64,000 bases of DNA from Telopea speciosissima. Lineage: Eukaryota > Streptophyta > Magnoliopsida > Proteales > Proteaceae. Within the stretch, counting starts at the first letter, position 1, and the number at the start of each line of letters is the position of its first letter. This document shows positions 22,500-33,599 of the stretch, in pieces. Where the stretch lies: contig NC_057926.1 in the NCBI RefSeq assembly GCF_018873765.1, positions 56,371,378 through 56,435,377 of the forward strand, read 5' to 3'. Below the pieces are notes generated by a model, which made no database searches, was not told the DNA's origin, and worked only from the letters and a program-made list of their open reading frames with translations. The position numbers and the translations under genes were made by a program.

Positions 22500-23438
22500 A
22501 GAGACATAAAGAGAATGAGAAATGCATAGATCTAATAAGGGTTAGATTCCATCTCTTTCTTCATCATCACCAGAGAATTTTAAACGACTCTTTACCTTGT
22601 TTTAGAAACAGAACCTTCGATCGTTCAGCAAGTGAGAACCTTCGTTTCTCCAGCGAGTTAGAGAGAGAGGTGATAAAGAGAATCACTCCATGAGAGAGAC
22701 GAGTTTGTCTGTTTTAAGTTACAAGCAAAGGGGTAGGGGCTTGGCATTCTCTGAGAAAAAAACTTACAGACAGAGAGGAAGAAATGAGAGATTCGCCACT
22801 GAAATCGCTGGCTGAACGAAGACAGAGAAGAAGAAGAGGAACAAAGTGTGTCCACACTCCACCGCTACAGTCACCTTGGAAATAGATACTATATTTCAAC
22901 CGCTGCAACTAATCGGAGACGGAGAAGAGGAAGGGAGCAGGATATTGAGGTTTTGAAGATGACTCGCCGGCTGCAGTCAACCTAAAACGAGAACGGCAAC
23001 AAAGCAGAAGGAGGCAGCAACTAGGGTTCCAAGCATTTGGGTTTTGTTCGCAAGAGGAGATAAGAAACACTTGACTGGGAGTGTGGGAAAGTGGGAATCG
23101 GGTAGGGCGAGGGTTTGTGAGTTGTGAGTTTTATTTCATTTAAAAAAAAAAATAATATTAAAAACTTAGAAGCGAGCGTATTATATCTTTTTTTTCCTGG
23201 TAGGAAGCGTATTATACGTTCGTTATGAAAAAATCGAAAAAGAAATCAAACCAAACAACATCCCAATTCATAAATATAAATCACCCTATAAAATTGAAAT
23301 AGAAATCATACCAAATCATCGCTTAGGCCATATTTGGTATTATTTTTATTTCAATTTTGCATTGATTTCATGAAATAGTCAACAAATGGATTTTTGGTCA
23401 AGAATTTGAAATTGTATTTCATTGAAAATAGGTGTAAT
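22500..23438 (-). other. Leader-like GC-richer DNA within element A
   Basis: Read on the minus strand, 23120-22540 has CT-rich, exon-like sequence with AG|GT and donor-like sites (for example ACAAG|GTAAAG near 22600), resembling the 5' UTR and first intron of a plant gene. It may be the 5' part of the same captured gene as the exon at 22016-22123. No convincing long coding frame was found. The Harbinger-like TTAGGCCATATTTGGTAT near 23325 marks a small repeat. Confidence 0.4.
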
Positions 23439-24672
23439 TAGGGCTGCAACAAAGTCGGGTTGGGCCGGGCTTTTTAAAACCCTAGTCCAACCCTGAGTCC
23501 CCTTAGCTAGGCCCAGACCCGCCCTGACCCTGACTCAGCCTTGTCAAACTCGGTCAAGATGAGTCACATTTTTTTATTATGCTATAAATATCATTATATT
23601 TATATCATTATATGATTTGGACAATTTATGACCTTCCTCGTCGTTGGTCTTTTGCCGAGTTTATCATGACTTAGGTAAAATATCGAGTCTTATTTGACTC
23701 GGACAATTGATGACCCAGTCTCGTCATTTTTACAGTCTCGTCATTTTTACCCTGACCTAGTCTACAGAGTACCAAGTCTACAAACTCTGCACTTCTACAG
23801 TCTACCCGACTCTTGACCAAGTTTTCCAAAATTTGACTCGACTCGGGTGACTCGCCGCCCCAAGTCAAAACCCGGTTTTCCAACTATGCTTTAAATAACT
23901 ACTATGTTTTTTTAAGGTTTATGCCTATTTGATGAAGTGCCGTCGTGTAGGTTTTATGTGTGTGAGATTCTTGGGATCTTCAATTATTTAATTGATTAAA
24001 AAAAAATTTCTTGAAACAAAAAGGGGAAATGTAAACAAAATACAAAAGTTGGAATCAAATATAGTTAGTAAATCAAACGCTTAATTGAAAAAGATGGTTT
24101 TACCCATATAAAACGTTAGATATGGATCTATTATTTATACGTGTATTTTATGTTGCTTTGCATATGTACTTAGAGGTCAAATTTTTTTCTTTTATGTCCC
24201 CCTCTGGCCCCCAATACCTAAATTTGGCATTTTTTAGTTTTATTTGTTTAATGAATTTGTACATTAATCCTTCGCAAGTTGGTTATAATAAATAAATAAA
24301 TATATATATATAATGTACTTAGAGGTCAAATTTATGAACCCTATTTTTTATTTTAAGAAAATCAAAATAATAGAAAAAGATTCAGGACAGTAGTTGGTGA
24401 CTTGGTGTCATATTATCATATTTTGTAATATAATATCCCATATAATATAATATCATATTATCATTAATTCATTATATATAATCAGGGTCAAAATCAGGGC
24501 CAAAATCAGGGTCGGGCCGACCCTAGGTCTCAACCCTGACCCGACCCGACCTGACCCTAACTCAAGGTGAGGAATTTTTTACCCTAACCCGCCCTCAGGG
24601 CCAGAAATCTTAGCCCAGGCCCTGTTCGGGCTCAGGGCGAGCCAGGGCCAAACTTGCACCCCTAGACATAAC

Positions 24673-25484
24673 ATATTCTTTAGCTAATTCATAGTAGTTA
24701 AATATGGTAATTTGATCCCGTCAAAATCTTGTTCTCGATATTTGATCATCTACTCCTGGACATTCTTAAAATCATATTCCAGCTTCTCCATGTTTTTTGC
24801 CTTAATAATCAGGTCTTAATTGACTCAATTGTCAATGACGGTGCCAGATTTGAGGTGATGAAAATATCATCCTCTCCGATGACCATGTTTAGATTCTCAT
24901 GGAGGCCTTCACGCGGACAACATGTTTGGCTATGGTCCACAGTGTCTTGTTGAGGAATTGGCTTATTCTGGTTTTAAACCAAACTCAGTAACCGACTTAA
25001 TTAGGTGTTGCATTTGAGCTTGAATATACTCTTTGGCTAACAATTGGTTCTCACCATCACTCATCTCTGGTTCTTAACTGGGATAAGGAATGTGTTCAGA
25101 CAACATAAAATGGGTACTTTGGGTCAATTTGGATTCAAACCTAGCCCATGAGGAAGGCGGTTCGGGTAGGTCTTGTTCCGTCTCCGTGGAATTGCCTATT
25201 AAATGGAATCCTGATTAGGCTAACTTTTCTTCATTAATTACCTCACTAATCTTAGATGGTTTAGTACCTTCAAATGTCACACTTCGAAAGATGAAATATG
25301 CAAGCACATACCAACCAGACAAAACACGCATCAAACAAGTGTTAGTGAGTGTCGATATTAAGGATCATATAGTTTGATTGGGCTTTCAAGAGTTTGATAA
25401 GTGGTTCTAACTCTTGTTCACTTTTAAAGGGCAATACCTTATTTTGACCTCTCTAGGTATTTCTTAGATATTACATTAATAAGG
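24673..25484. other. Intergenic DNA, nothing recognised
   Basis: The open frame at 24729-24953 has no recognisable motif. The region may be decayed transposon sequence. Confidence 0.45.
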
Positions 25485-25492
25485 GTAAATTA

Positions 25493-25789
25493 CACATTGC
25501 CTCTTGGTTTTTAAACGAAACTCAAATCACCTTGTGGTTTTTGAAAATACTCATCTTTTCTGTTGTTAGTTATTTGTATGAAAGAACTATTTTACCCTTG
25601 TATTAAAATATTAGAATTAAATTTACAATAATACTATCCTTCAAAATCTATGTTTAGATGTCAAAGGTAGTTTAGGAATATAAATTTATTATAAAACTAA
25701 CGATAAGGACTAATTTGTCATATTAGGGTCTAATACATGAAGTGATTTGAGTATTTTCAAAAACTAGGGGATGACGTGTAATTTACCCT
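25493..25789. mobile_element. MITE with about 50-bp terminal inverted repeats
   Basis: The left end reads GGGTAAATTACACATTGCC and later TTTTTAAACGAAACTCAAATCA. The complement of the right end reads AGGGTAAATTACACGTCATC and later ATACTCAAATCA. ATTAATAA flanks both sides (25485-25492 and 25790-25797), and a ninth base differs. At about 300 bp it is a small non-autonomous element, probably Mutator-like given the near-9-bp duplication. Confidence 0.75.
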
Positions 25790-25797
25790 ATTAATAA

Positions 25798-26052
25798 TCT
25801 TAGATTCTTCCATGATTTCAAGACCTCTAATCACAGGCGCTAAAATGAAATCCCAAGTAAAACAGGGGAAATTTGCAAACACATAGGAGAAGGGGAGGCA
25901 GCAGGAATTCCTCCAGAGCTGCATTTTGAGAAATTAAAGAAGAGAAAGACACTCAATAATGGTAATTGGATGAAAGAATTAAGAGATCTCCATTATATAA
26001 TTGTTATACTACTTGTATACAAAATAGCATCATCAGAGAGAGTCACAGTTAC
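25798..26052. other. 3' flank of copy 4
   Basis: Short intergenic sequence and likely 3' UTR of the minus-strand gene at 26053. No other feature seen. Confidence 0.5.
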
Positions 26053-26520
26053 TCAGTTGATGAGATGAATCCCAGACAAGATTCCATTAGCTACATTCAT
26101 CAACTGTAACATGATCATCACTGTGGATGTGGGAACACTTAATGCAACGAGTGCAAGCATTCCAAGAGCCAAACTGGGTCTTGTGTTCATCAATTGAGAT
26201 TGCAAAACCCCAACTGCTCTGCAAATACTGGCATCATAGGTTGTATAGTACTTCTTCTCCCACTCCATCCAATCCTCCGGTGGTTCGTAATTCCTCTCCA
26301 CCATCTTCGTCTCATGAATCCTCCTTCTCAGCACTATCATACTCTCATCCACAAGCCGTCCGCCATAACCCCAATCGCACTCGCCTCTTCTCACGGCGGA
26401 AATGGGTACCTTCTGTTGCCGGAAACCCAATCTCCGATTCCGTGAACCTGCAAACGAAGAAGATGGTTGTGGAGGAAGAAGAACAGGGGATGATGAACAC
26501 AGAGAAGAAGTCGCTTCCAT
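26053..26520 (-). CDS. Conserved plant small membrane protein, copy 4 of 4
   Basis: This is a 155-residue single-exon frame starting MEATSSLCSSS. It has the family core (RLVDESMIVLRRRIHETKM, EPPEDWMEWEKKYY, YDASICRAVGVLQSQLMNTR) and a C-terminal hydrophobic segment (MLALVALSVPTSTVMIMLQLM). The core differs from the others by VDES for VDEN and by Ala in YDAS. The N-terminus is Ser-rich, with a basic stretch (GSRNRRLGFRQQKVPISAVRRG) resembling a plastid transit peptide (inference). A TATA box lies about 125 bp upstream. It sits 14.4 kb from copy 3, separated by large transposon insertions, so the four may once have been a tighter array. Function unknown. Confidence 0.78.
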   Translation of the reverse strand: MEATSSLCSSSPVLLPPQPSSSFAGSRNRRLGFRQQKVPISAVRRGECDWGYGGRLVDESMIVLRRRIHETKMVERNYEPPEDWMEWEKKYYTTYDASICRAVGVLQSQLMNTRPSLALGMLALVALSVPTSTVMIMLQLMNVANGILSGIHLIN

Positions 26521-26643
26521 AGGGCTGCTTATAGGCTTTAAATGAGGAAAGATCAGATCTTTGAAAACCGTAAAGATCTACAGATATGTTTGTGTTGGCT
26601 GTTGTGTGTGATTTGATTTGGGATTTGGTGATTTCATTCTCTC

Positions 26644-26651
26644 TATTTATA
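26644..26651 (-). promoter_or_regulatory. TATA box of copy 4
   Basis: The minus strand reads CTATAAATAG about 125 bp upstream of the ATG at 26520, a normal distance for a plant core promoter with a leader of about 90 bases. Confidence 0.55.
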
Positions 26652-27065
26652 GATAGAATTGGGAATTGGAGAAGTTGCAGAGGACCGTGGGTCATGTGCA
26701 GCGAATCTTAGGGTAAAAGTTAACTTCGTAACGGAGGAAACGCCGGGTGGGGTGTAACGACCATTGGCATCTTCCGCGTTGTCTTCAGGAGATTCCACAT
26801 CTAGAGATCTAACCACCGCCCACCGCAGATAACTGTTTTTTAAAAGAGAAATTATTAAATTAATTGAAATTGCCAATAAAGGAATAATAATAGTTAGCGG
26901 TCCTAGAATGGATGCCACGTGGCTATGTATTGGAGGCTCTTATGAATTGTGATTGACTTTTTATAGCAATTATTGGGGTTAGGTCGGCGGATTTAATTAC
27001 GTCAAGCATTTTGTAAAAGAATAAATTAAATTAATCAGTTAATTTCGGAAAATAGTGCTTTAATA
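26652..27065. other. Upstream flank of copy 4
   Basis: AT-rich DNA with no recognised element before the target duplication at 27066-27074. Confidence 0.5.
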
Positions 27066-27074
27066 TTATAATTA

Positions 27075-28858
27075 GGTTAAAAGTTTTATGCACGGTTGTG
27101 TATAAGAAGAATCTTTGACATTGATTTTTAGTAATCGTTAAATTAAATTGTTTTAATCTGAACCGTCCAAGAATAAAATAATTGTAGATAACTCCAATAT
27201 AGTTACGGTTACATTTCAATACCTTTTCAAATACTTGTAAAAGATTTTCGTATTTATCAATAATGATTAAAAAATACAATAATTAAAAAATAAATAAAAA
27301 TCGAAACAACTTCTTTCTTCCATTGTTTCGTTCTCTGCAACTATTTTTTCAAATATGTTAGTCTCTTCAAACAACTTCCTTTTGTTTCTTCTGCAACTCC
27401 TTTTTTCAAATATGTGGAAGATGCAAGCTAAGAAGGTGAGGAAGGTTGAAGCAGCGGAACCCACACACAAAGAAGAACCAGCAGGGTTTGACGATGCCCA
27501 CCACATTGACGAACCCCATGTCCGTTGCTGTTGTTTCTGATGTTTGGTGCTCTCCGGGAATAGCTTTCGTCGCCGATGCTGACCCTGTTGACTGCGTTGA
27601 AGCGAGGAAACCTGTGGCAGGAAGAGGGAGAACCAATAGGAAAGGATAAATCACAGAGAGGTTTGCCTCTCCCCCCTGTGGAGAGGATTCACAAAAAAAA
27701 ACAAAGGGAAAATCGGATACAAGAAGAGAAAAAAAATAACAGAGTGAGATAAAACAAAAAGAGAAAGGAAAAAAGAGAAAAAAGGAACAGAATGAGAGAG
27801 AAAACAAAAAAGAGAAAGGAAAAGAGAGAGAGAGAGAGAGAGAGTTTGGTCTGAGACAATTCATCGCAGGCCCTTTCTGAGCCGGGGAAGAACCAAGCTT
27901 GTTGCCGCTGCCGCTGACGCTGACCAATGCTGCTGCCTCCTTTTCATCCTCTCTTATTTTTCCTTTTGAACTAAACCCCACGAATCTCTTCTTGTTCTTC
28001 TTCCATTCAACTGAAACCCACATTCCATTAGTCTATCACCAAAACCATCCATTAATCCCACTTCTACCATTTTTGTTTTACCCCACCAACATCAATCACC
28101 GATCCATTTCTCCATTCATTTTCTAATCTTCTTTCATCTTTCCTATCTTCTAAAATCCCGACCCAAATCCACCGAGCCACTTTCTCTTCCATTTCTGTAT
28201 TTGATTTCTTGTCTTTGGAATCGAAAATACCCCCACTTCTCCACTTCCATTTCCGGTTCTTGTCATTCCATTTGGGAGGTATCTGCAACATTTGTGAAGA
28301 AGGCAATGGGACAGTTCGTGAAGTTTGCTGTTGTTTAAGCGGTTCTCCTAGTATCACTTGAAGTCTCAGTTTCCATTTTTGTTTGGTTTTTATTTGTTCA
28401 AATCAGTTTGTAATAATCCTTTCCCCATTTTGATTCCCTGGCTTGTAATAAATCCCTATCCCTGCTTCCAAAGTTCATTGATCGATTGCATCGTGGAGCT
28501 ACAAGTACCTTTCGTGTGGTCGATTGAGAGTTGAGATGGAGATGAAAGAAACCGGTGTTTGAACAAGAGTGGCAGAAAACGAAAAGGAGTTGCAGGCCAA
28601 AAATTAAGTATTTGAAAAAAAAGAGTTGTAAAGAACGAAACAACTTTCCCTTTTTTTTTTTTCTCTAATTGTTCTAGTTCTCTTTTTTTATTTATTGTTG
28701 ATATACACAAACGTATTTGAAAGAGTAACCGTACAGGAGAAGTATATATCATTACTTTATTCTTGGACGGTTCCTATTAAAACAATTCAATCTGACGGTT
28801 ACTAAAATCCAGTGTAAAAGATTCCTATTATACACGACCGTGCATGAAAACCGCCCCC
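27075..28858. mobile_element. Mutator-like element 2 (possible Pack-MULE)
   Basis: The 1784-bp element is flanked by a perfect 9-bp duplication, TTATAATTA (27066-27074 and 28859-28867). The left end reads GGTTAAAAGTTTTATGCACG. The complement of the right end reads GGGGGCGGTTTTCATGCACG. Both continue with similar sequence (GTGTATAA, ATTCTT or ATTCCTAT, TTAAA..AATTGTTTTAAT, GAACCGTCCAAGAATAAA) for about 135 bp, and weaker similarity (GTTTCGTTCTCTGCAACT against GTTTCGTTCTTTACAACTC) reaches about 27400 and 28560. No transposase was found. The interior holds GA-rich and leader-like DNA plus the coding-looking segment at 27494-27649. Confidence 0.85.
27494..27649 (+). pseudogene. Coding-looking segment captured in Mutator-like element 2
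   Basis: A GC-richer stretch encodes MPTTLTNPMSVAVVSDV and then WCSPGIAFVADADPVDCVEA before ending at a stop at 27647-27649. Its composition differs from the flanking GA-rich and AT-rich DNA, and it reads like the N-terminal exon of a plant protein, with a possible internal start at the second Met. I do not recognise the family. The wider frame starting at 27446 adds low-quality N-terminal sequence. Confidence 0.4.
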
Positions 28859-28867
28859 TTATAATTA

Positions 28868-29134
28868 ATTTCTTATAATATTGAAATTCAAAGTATATAA
28901 CGGGGAAACACCCAATCATAGTCGATGGAACTGATCCAACGGTCAATGACACATCTTCTGAGTTAGTTCGATTGGTGGACCCTAGCACACTTCGAGGAAG
29001 GCATCCGGACAACTGAACCAAGTACTCCGGAGTCTGGAGACCCTGGACAAGCTGGCCGAAATCGACAGGAAACGACTCTGATCTTGATCCAACCAGAATT
29101 GAAATCGGCAGGTAACGAAACCGTTAATATATAT
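28868..29134. other. Spacer between two Mutator-like elements
   Basis: About 270 bp between the target duplications of two neighbouring elements. No gene seen. Confidence 0.5.
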
Positions 29135-29143
29135 AATTATGAA

Positions 29144-30996
29144 GGGTGGGTGGTAGCAGGACGTACGTCCTGCAAACTTATTTCTATGTACTTTAATATT
29201 AACCGTTGATTAACCATGAGATTAATCTTAACCATTCAACAAATGTACATCTTGTCACCTATTACTAATTGTGACAGTTTCTAGATTAAGCGGTCTGTGC
29301 TCTTCCCGTCGGAAATTAACACCAAGATTGAACTCATTCAAGAAGAAGAAAAGGTAGAAATGAAGGTAAGAGAGACTCCAAGACGACAGTTGGTGCGAGG
29401 ACCAGAATGATGATGAAGGGATACGGGAACTTAACACCAAGATTGAACTCATTCAAGGTGGTATATTCCGGAGAGGGGAAGGTGAAGGTGAAGGCGGGAA
29501 TAGTCGTGAAAGAGTTGGCTAATTCTTTTGCTGCCTTTTTTTTTTTTTTTTTCTCTTGGCGGTGAAAGTTTTGCAGCTCACTTCACACAGCCCAATCGAA
29601 TCCATTACTAAGTCCCTTTGTTTGAACTTTGAATGATGTGTGTGTGGGAGTTTGCATTTCTTTTGGACTCCAGAAAGACGAGAATTTGAAGGGTTCGTTC
29701 CTTAGATATCTAGGCAGGTAGAAGAGGAATGGGTTTTCGAGGCCCTTTGAGAGAATTTTGAAAACTTTTCTCATATAAATGTTCAGATATACAATTTAAA
29801 TTTATTTTATAATTACTACAATTAGTGGATGATCCTGTTTTCTTTTTCATTGGTTTACTTCTTTTTCGTGTTTTTCCTTCTTCCCTTACCTAAAGCTTCT
29901 GTCCCATAGTTATGTTTAGAAATTTGGGCTCTGATTATCATGAACAACGATTTGCTAATTTTTCAATGTTCGAAAACCATACTTGATTTGTGGAGTTATC
30001 CGCCATGGGTTGTCTCTCGCTCTCTATGCTCCTCAATCCTCTAAGAGATCCGAATCCTTGTACGTCACTTACATTATTATTTCAAAGACTTTGATTACAA
30101 GAGAAACCCGCTAAAAATTAAGAAACAAAGTTTGATTGGAACTTTGGCTTTTTTCTTGGAGAAGATCCCAGAGAAGATAGGGATCTTTCCGGACTCAAAC
30201 ATTTTTAGTAGAGAGTCAGAGTTTCAGTCTGATGTTTCCACCGCCGCCCCTTAACAGTGATAAAGATGGTTGAAGATTTACTGAAAGTCTATAACTTTGA
30301 ACTTCTCCATCACTTCCACTTTAGAATTATATTACCACAAAGATTCAAGAATCATTTGGATTTGAAGATCAACTACAAAAGATACAGTGCGTTTGAACTT
30401 TAAACCCGCAATCTGAATTGGTTAGTTGGCTTCTCTATTTTGTAGCCAAATTGCACCCCTGTATTTTTAAGGTTGTGAAATTTTTGAACGATCTGATGGG
30501 GAAGAAGCTCAAGCTCAATAAATTCCGTCAAGGATATCATAGTAACTCATAGTAAGTGGGATCTCTCTCTTTGTGGTACACTGGTGCAGATGGATGGTAA
30601 ACGTAGGCAACGAGAGCTAGATCCATTTGTACGATGAGTTGCAAGTTGCAAGTTGCAAGTTGTAGAAAGGAGCATAGCGAGAGAGAGAGAGAGAGAGAGA
30701 GAGAGGACAAACCCAAGGAGGTGGGAGCAGAGGGCGGATGTAGGGCCGAGGACGAGAGTATCGTGAGAAGGGAGGGAGGTAATAGGTGGATCAAAGAGTC
30801 CCAATAAGGATGTCGCATGGTAAGATATAGGAGTTGTAAAGGATGGATGACTTTAAGATAAAAACGGTAATAGATTGTTTTGGTTAATTGATAGAAAAAA
30901 GTTTAGTGACTCAGATTTAATTTAAAAACATCGACGGTTGAATTTGATCAACGTCCTATGAACTAATTTTTACCCACGTCCAGCAACCTTTTAGCC
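29144..30996. mobile_element. Mutator-like element 3
   Basis: The 1853-bp element is flanked by a perfect 9-bp duplication, AATTATGAA (29135-29143 and 30997-31005). The left end reads GGGTGGGTGGTAGCAGGACG. The complement of the right end reads GGCTAAAAGGTTGCTGGACG. Terminal similarity is lower than in the other elements, but both sides share GG(A)CGT and an ACCGT.GAT segment further in. The interior has a 27-bp direct repeat, an 18-bp palindrome next to the left end, a (GA)n run at 30679-30704 and no transposase. A captured gene is possible but not identified. Confidence 0.72.
29316..29457. repeat. 27-bp direct repeat in Mutator-like element 3
   Basis: TTAACACCAAGATTGAACTC plus ATTCAAG is present identically at 29316-29342 and 29431-29457, a spacing of 115 bp. 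It may reflect a partial duplication of a captured exon. Confidence 0.85.
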
Positions 30997-31005
30997 AATT
31001 ATGAA

Positions 31006-31953
31006 ATATCGAAAGTTAAACTTAAGAATATTGAATTTATTTTTTCAATTAATGCTTTTGGCAGCTTTAGGCATTCAAAAGATAAGACTCACCGGAAAAA
31101 AAAAAAAGGGAAACAAGGAGAATAATTTCACTATCCAAAAAAAATAAAATAAAATAATAATTCCAGGTTTTCTTCAAAACAGATCGGTCAAGGTAGTATC
31201 GATCTCCACCGATATTGATATAAATTGACTGAATCGACTGATCCAATGCCAATACCTCAAACCATGGATCCAATAGGCAACTGGGTTCCAAGACAATACA
31301 TACATCACCAATAGAGTATACATTGACAACATCTATTGAATGAGGAAAGAAAGAGAGTCTTGGAGACTTGAAGATGAAGTGATGTCCATCAGTAATGGTG
31401 TCTTTTCAGCGAAGAGAGAGAGAGAGCCTTTTGAACGAAGAAAGAGATAGATTCCTGTTTGGCATGCTGAAGGCAATGATCCGCCACACTACTGGAGAAC
31501 AGCCTGTAACCAGTTACCAGCCAGTCATGGGTTTGAAAACTAGGAATCGGCATCTGAATTGGTCAAAATCAAGAATTAATCCTTTAATCGGAGTAAATGG
31601 GGTCAGATCAATCGGTGTGGATTCTGACTCAGCCGATTCCCAATTCGTCACCGATTTTTGAAACCCTTGCCATTATACAAACAAAGAATGAGCACAACTA
31701 CCACTCAACCGCGCTCTCTCTCTCTCTCCCTCAAAACGAGAGCATCTGATTTGGATCATTCCCACTGTTCAAGAATCCAGGGAGCTTTGGGAATTAGGGC
31801 ATATGGCTAATTACACTGAACTCAGGTTTGCCCTATTTTATCCATGTTAGGTATTCCATGTAAAATAAAGGGAACTGTATATGGGTAACCATTCCTATAT
31901 GAATCTTATATATTGTTTTTTTTTTTTTTTGGTGCAATAGACTTCAAACCCCT
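31006..31953. other. Intergenic DNA with repeats
   Basis: Contains ATCGGTATC-like degenerate sequence near 31190-31260 and 31540-31660. The frame at 31395-31661 is repeat-derived. No gene assigned. Confidence 0.45.
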
Positions 31954-31956
31954 TTA

Positions 31957-33295
31957 GGCTATCTTTGGTATAGTTTTTATTTTTGATTTTTGTCTATTTA
32001 ACAAAAATCATTAATGAAAATTATTTTTGATCAAAAATTAAAAATTGTTTGATAAACATTAGACATAATAGAATACAGAATGAAAATGGTTTGGTTTGGT
32101 CATGTGTAGAATAGTTTTTGAAAAAATGGTGTGTGAAGATATTCTTTCGTCACCCGTCTTCCTTCCTGGAAAACATAAAGGGATGAGAAGAAGCTCATAT
32201 TAATCAAATTGATACGGTAAATTCGATTAATAAAAGAAGAGAAAAGAGGGAGAGAAAGAGAGAGAGGGTTAGTGGAAGCCGATAGAGTGAAAAGGAGAGG
32301 GAATAGAGCCCAAAGAGAAGAGGAGAGGGAGATCGTGGAACAAAGGGGAAGAACCAGAGGGACAGCAGCTTGGATTCCAAGTTTATGTAAAAAAGGAACT
32401 GGGTTTGGACTGAAATTTGAAGAAAATCAAAGCAAGAGGGCTATGATTCTTCAAGAGAAAACTTCGAATTTGTGTATTCCGGGGACTGAAGGGTATCAAA
32501 AGGGTGGGCTGAGCACCGCGGAGGAGTGTGGAGGGTAACGTGTGGTCCGGGACTCCGGGAGGGGATTGAGATCGATGAGTCCAAGTTTAGGAAAAATACT
32601 TAATTAGCTCTTTAGTTCCCTGTTTTTTTGGCACTTTGCTTCTGTGTTTTGATGGTCAGTTAGATTAGATTAGGTTAGATTTAGGGTTTTAGTTGCAGTA
32701 GTAATGCAACAAAAGGAGTGGTGTTACAGTATGCTTTGTAAGTTTCAGTTCTCCGTGTGTGTTTGTATTTTGTTGTTAGTTCGTTAGGATTATGGAAGCA
32801 GCAAAATCCAACGTCTTTTGAGAACTTGTTTTGTTCCAAATCGTTGGGGGCTCTTATGTTTGTTTCTGTAGTATAATGGTTCCTTTCAGACATTAACTAG
32901 TAGACTAACGTTTGAGTATCTCTCTCTCTCTCTCTCTCTCTCTCTGTGGTATGTGTTTGGCGTTTTCATCGTTGAAGCAGAACTTTAACAGCAAAACCCC
33001 ATTCTCGCTTTTGATCGAGGAAGAAGGACAGTCGGTGCTTCTTTTGAAAAAAAAAGTAATTTACTAATTTATCCATCAATTTCAGGGTTTATGAGCACAT
33101 GTTCATTAATGTGTCCGCACAAATAGAGATAAACAGTTTTCAACGAAAAATCATAAATGACTTTTCATATGTTATTTATTTTTTATTTTTTTCAATCTTT
33201 TTAAAATAGAAATAGGCTCCATAAACAATACCAACCAAAATCAAAAATATTTTTAAAGGCAAAAATCAAAAACAAAAACTATATCAAAGATGGCC
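31957..33295. mobile_element. PIF/Harbinger-like non-autonomous element
   Basis: The left end GGCTATCTTTGGTATAGTTT pairs with the complement of the right end, GGCCATCTTTGATATAGTTT, and both continue with TTTTGATTTTTG. TTA flanks both ends (31954-31956 and 33296-33298). A 3-bp TTA duplication with GGC...TTTGGT ends is typical of PIF/Harbinger. At 1339 bp with no transposase it is non-autonomous. The interior includes purine-rich sequence at 32220-32560 that could come from a host gene, and a (TC)n run at about 32920-32946. Confidence 0.75.
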
Positions 33296-33298
33296 TTA

Positions 33299-33599
33299 GG
33301 TAAGGGAGAAGGGGGAATTTATTTTATAAGAAAAATGCCTCTATCCAGAAGCATGGCTCTTGCGTTCAGACACATGATGGGGCAAAATGATCGCTCTATT
33401 CCCTATAAATGATGGAAACTCTGCCTTTCTTGATGTATCTTCACATGTTCCCATTGGATTTTGCGTTGGCGTAGGGGCCATATTCCCCAAAAAAAAAACT
33501 CTTCCCCTTATTTTATTCTATTTCTAACAAAAGTAATTATATACTATATAAGAAAGAAGTTTCCCAAATCCCTTGTTGAGGATAAATGATAGCCAATTG
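33299..33599. other. Intergenic DNA
   Basis: Includes a block near 33340-33490 related to the one at about 10670-10840. No gene seen. Confidence 0.4.

Larger units (their letters stand above)
21520..24664 (+). mobile_element. hAT-like non-autonomous element A with captured gene material
   Basis: The element begins TAGGGTTGCAACATGGTCGG and ends CCAAACTTGCACCCCTA. An exact 8-bp duplication, GACATAAC, lies outside at 21512-21519 and 24665-24672. Both tips (about 21520-21740 and 24480-24664) are GGGCC- and CCCTGA-rich, as in the copies at 36004, 36234 and 49574. The 8-bp duplication and TAGGG ends fit the hAT superfamily. The 3.1-kb length comes from internal sequence: a CIA1-like exon, leader-like DNA at 22540-23120, and a second copy of the left tip at 23439-23540, perhaps from a nested or duplicated insertion. 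No transposase was seen. Confidence 0.82.

Noticed and set aside
26127-26522. 131-codon plus-strand frame opposite copy 4
   Set aside because: It is the antisense shadow of the conserved minus-strand gene. The family alignment supports the minus strand.
27406-28023. 205-codon minus-strand frame
   Set aside because: It is dominated by Ser/Leu/Phe runs from GA-rich DNA inside a Mutator-like element. No domain is visible and the opposite strand has the better coding segment.
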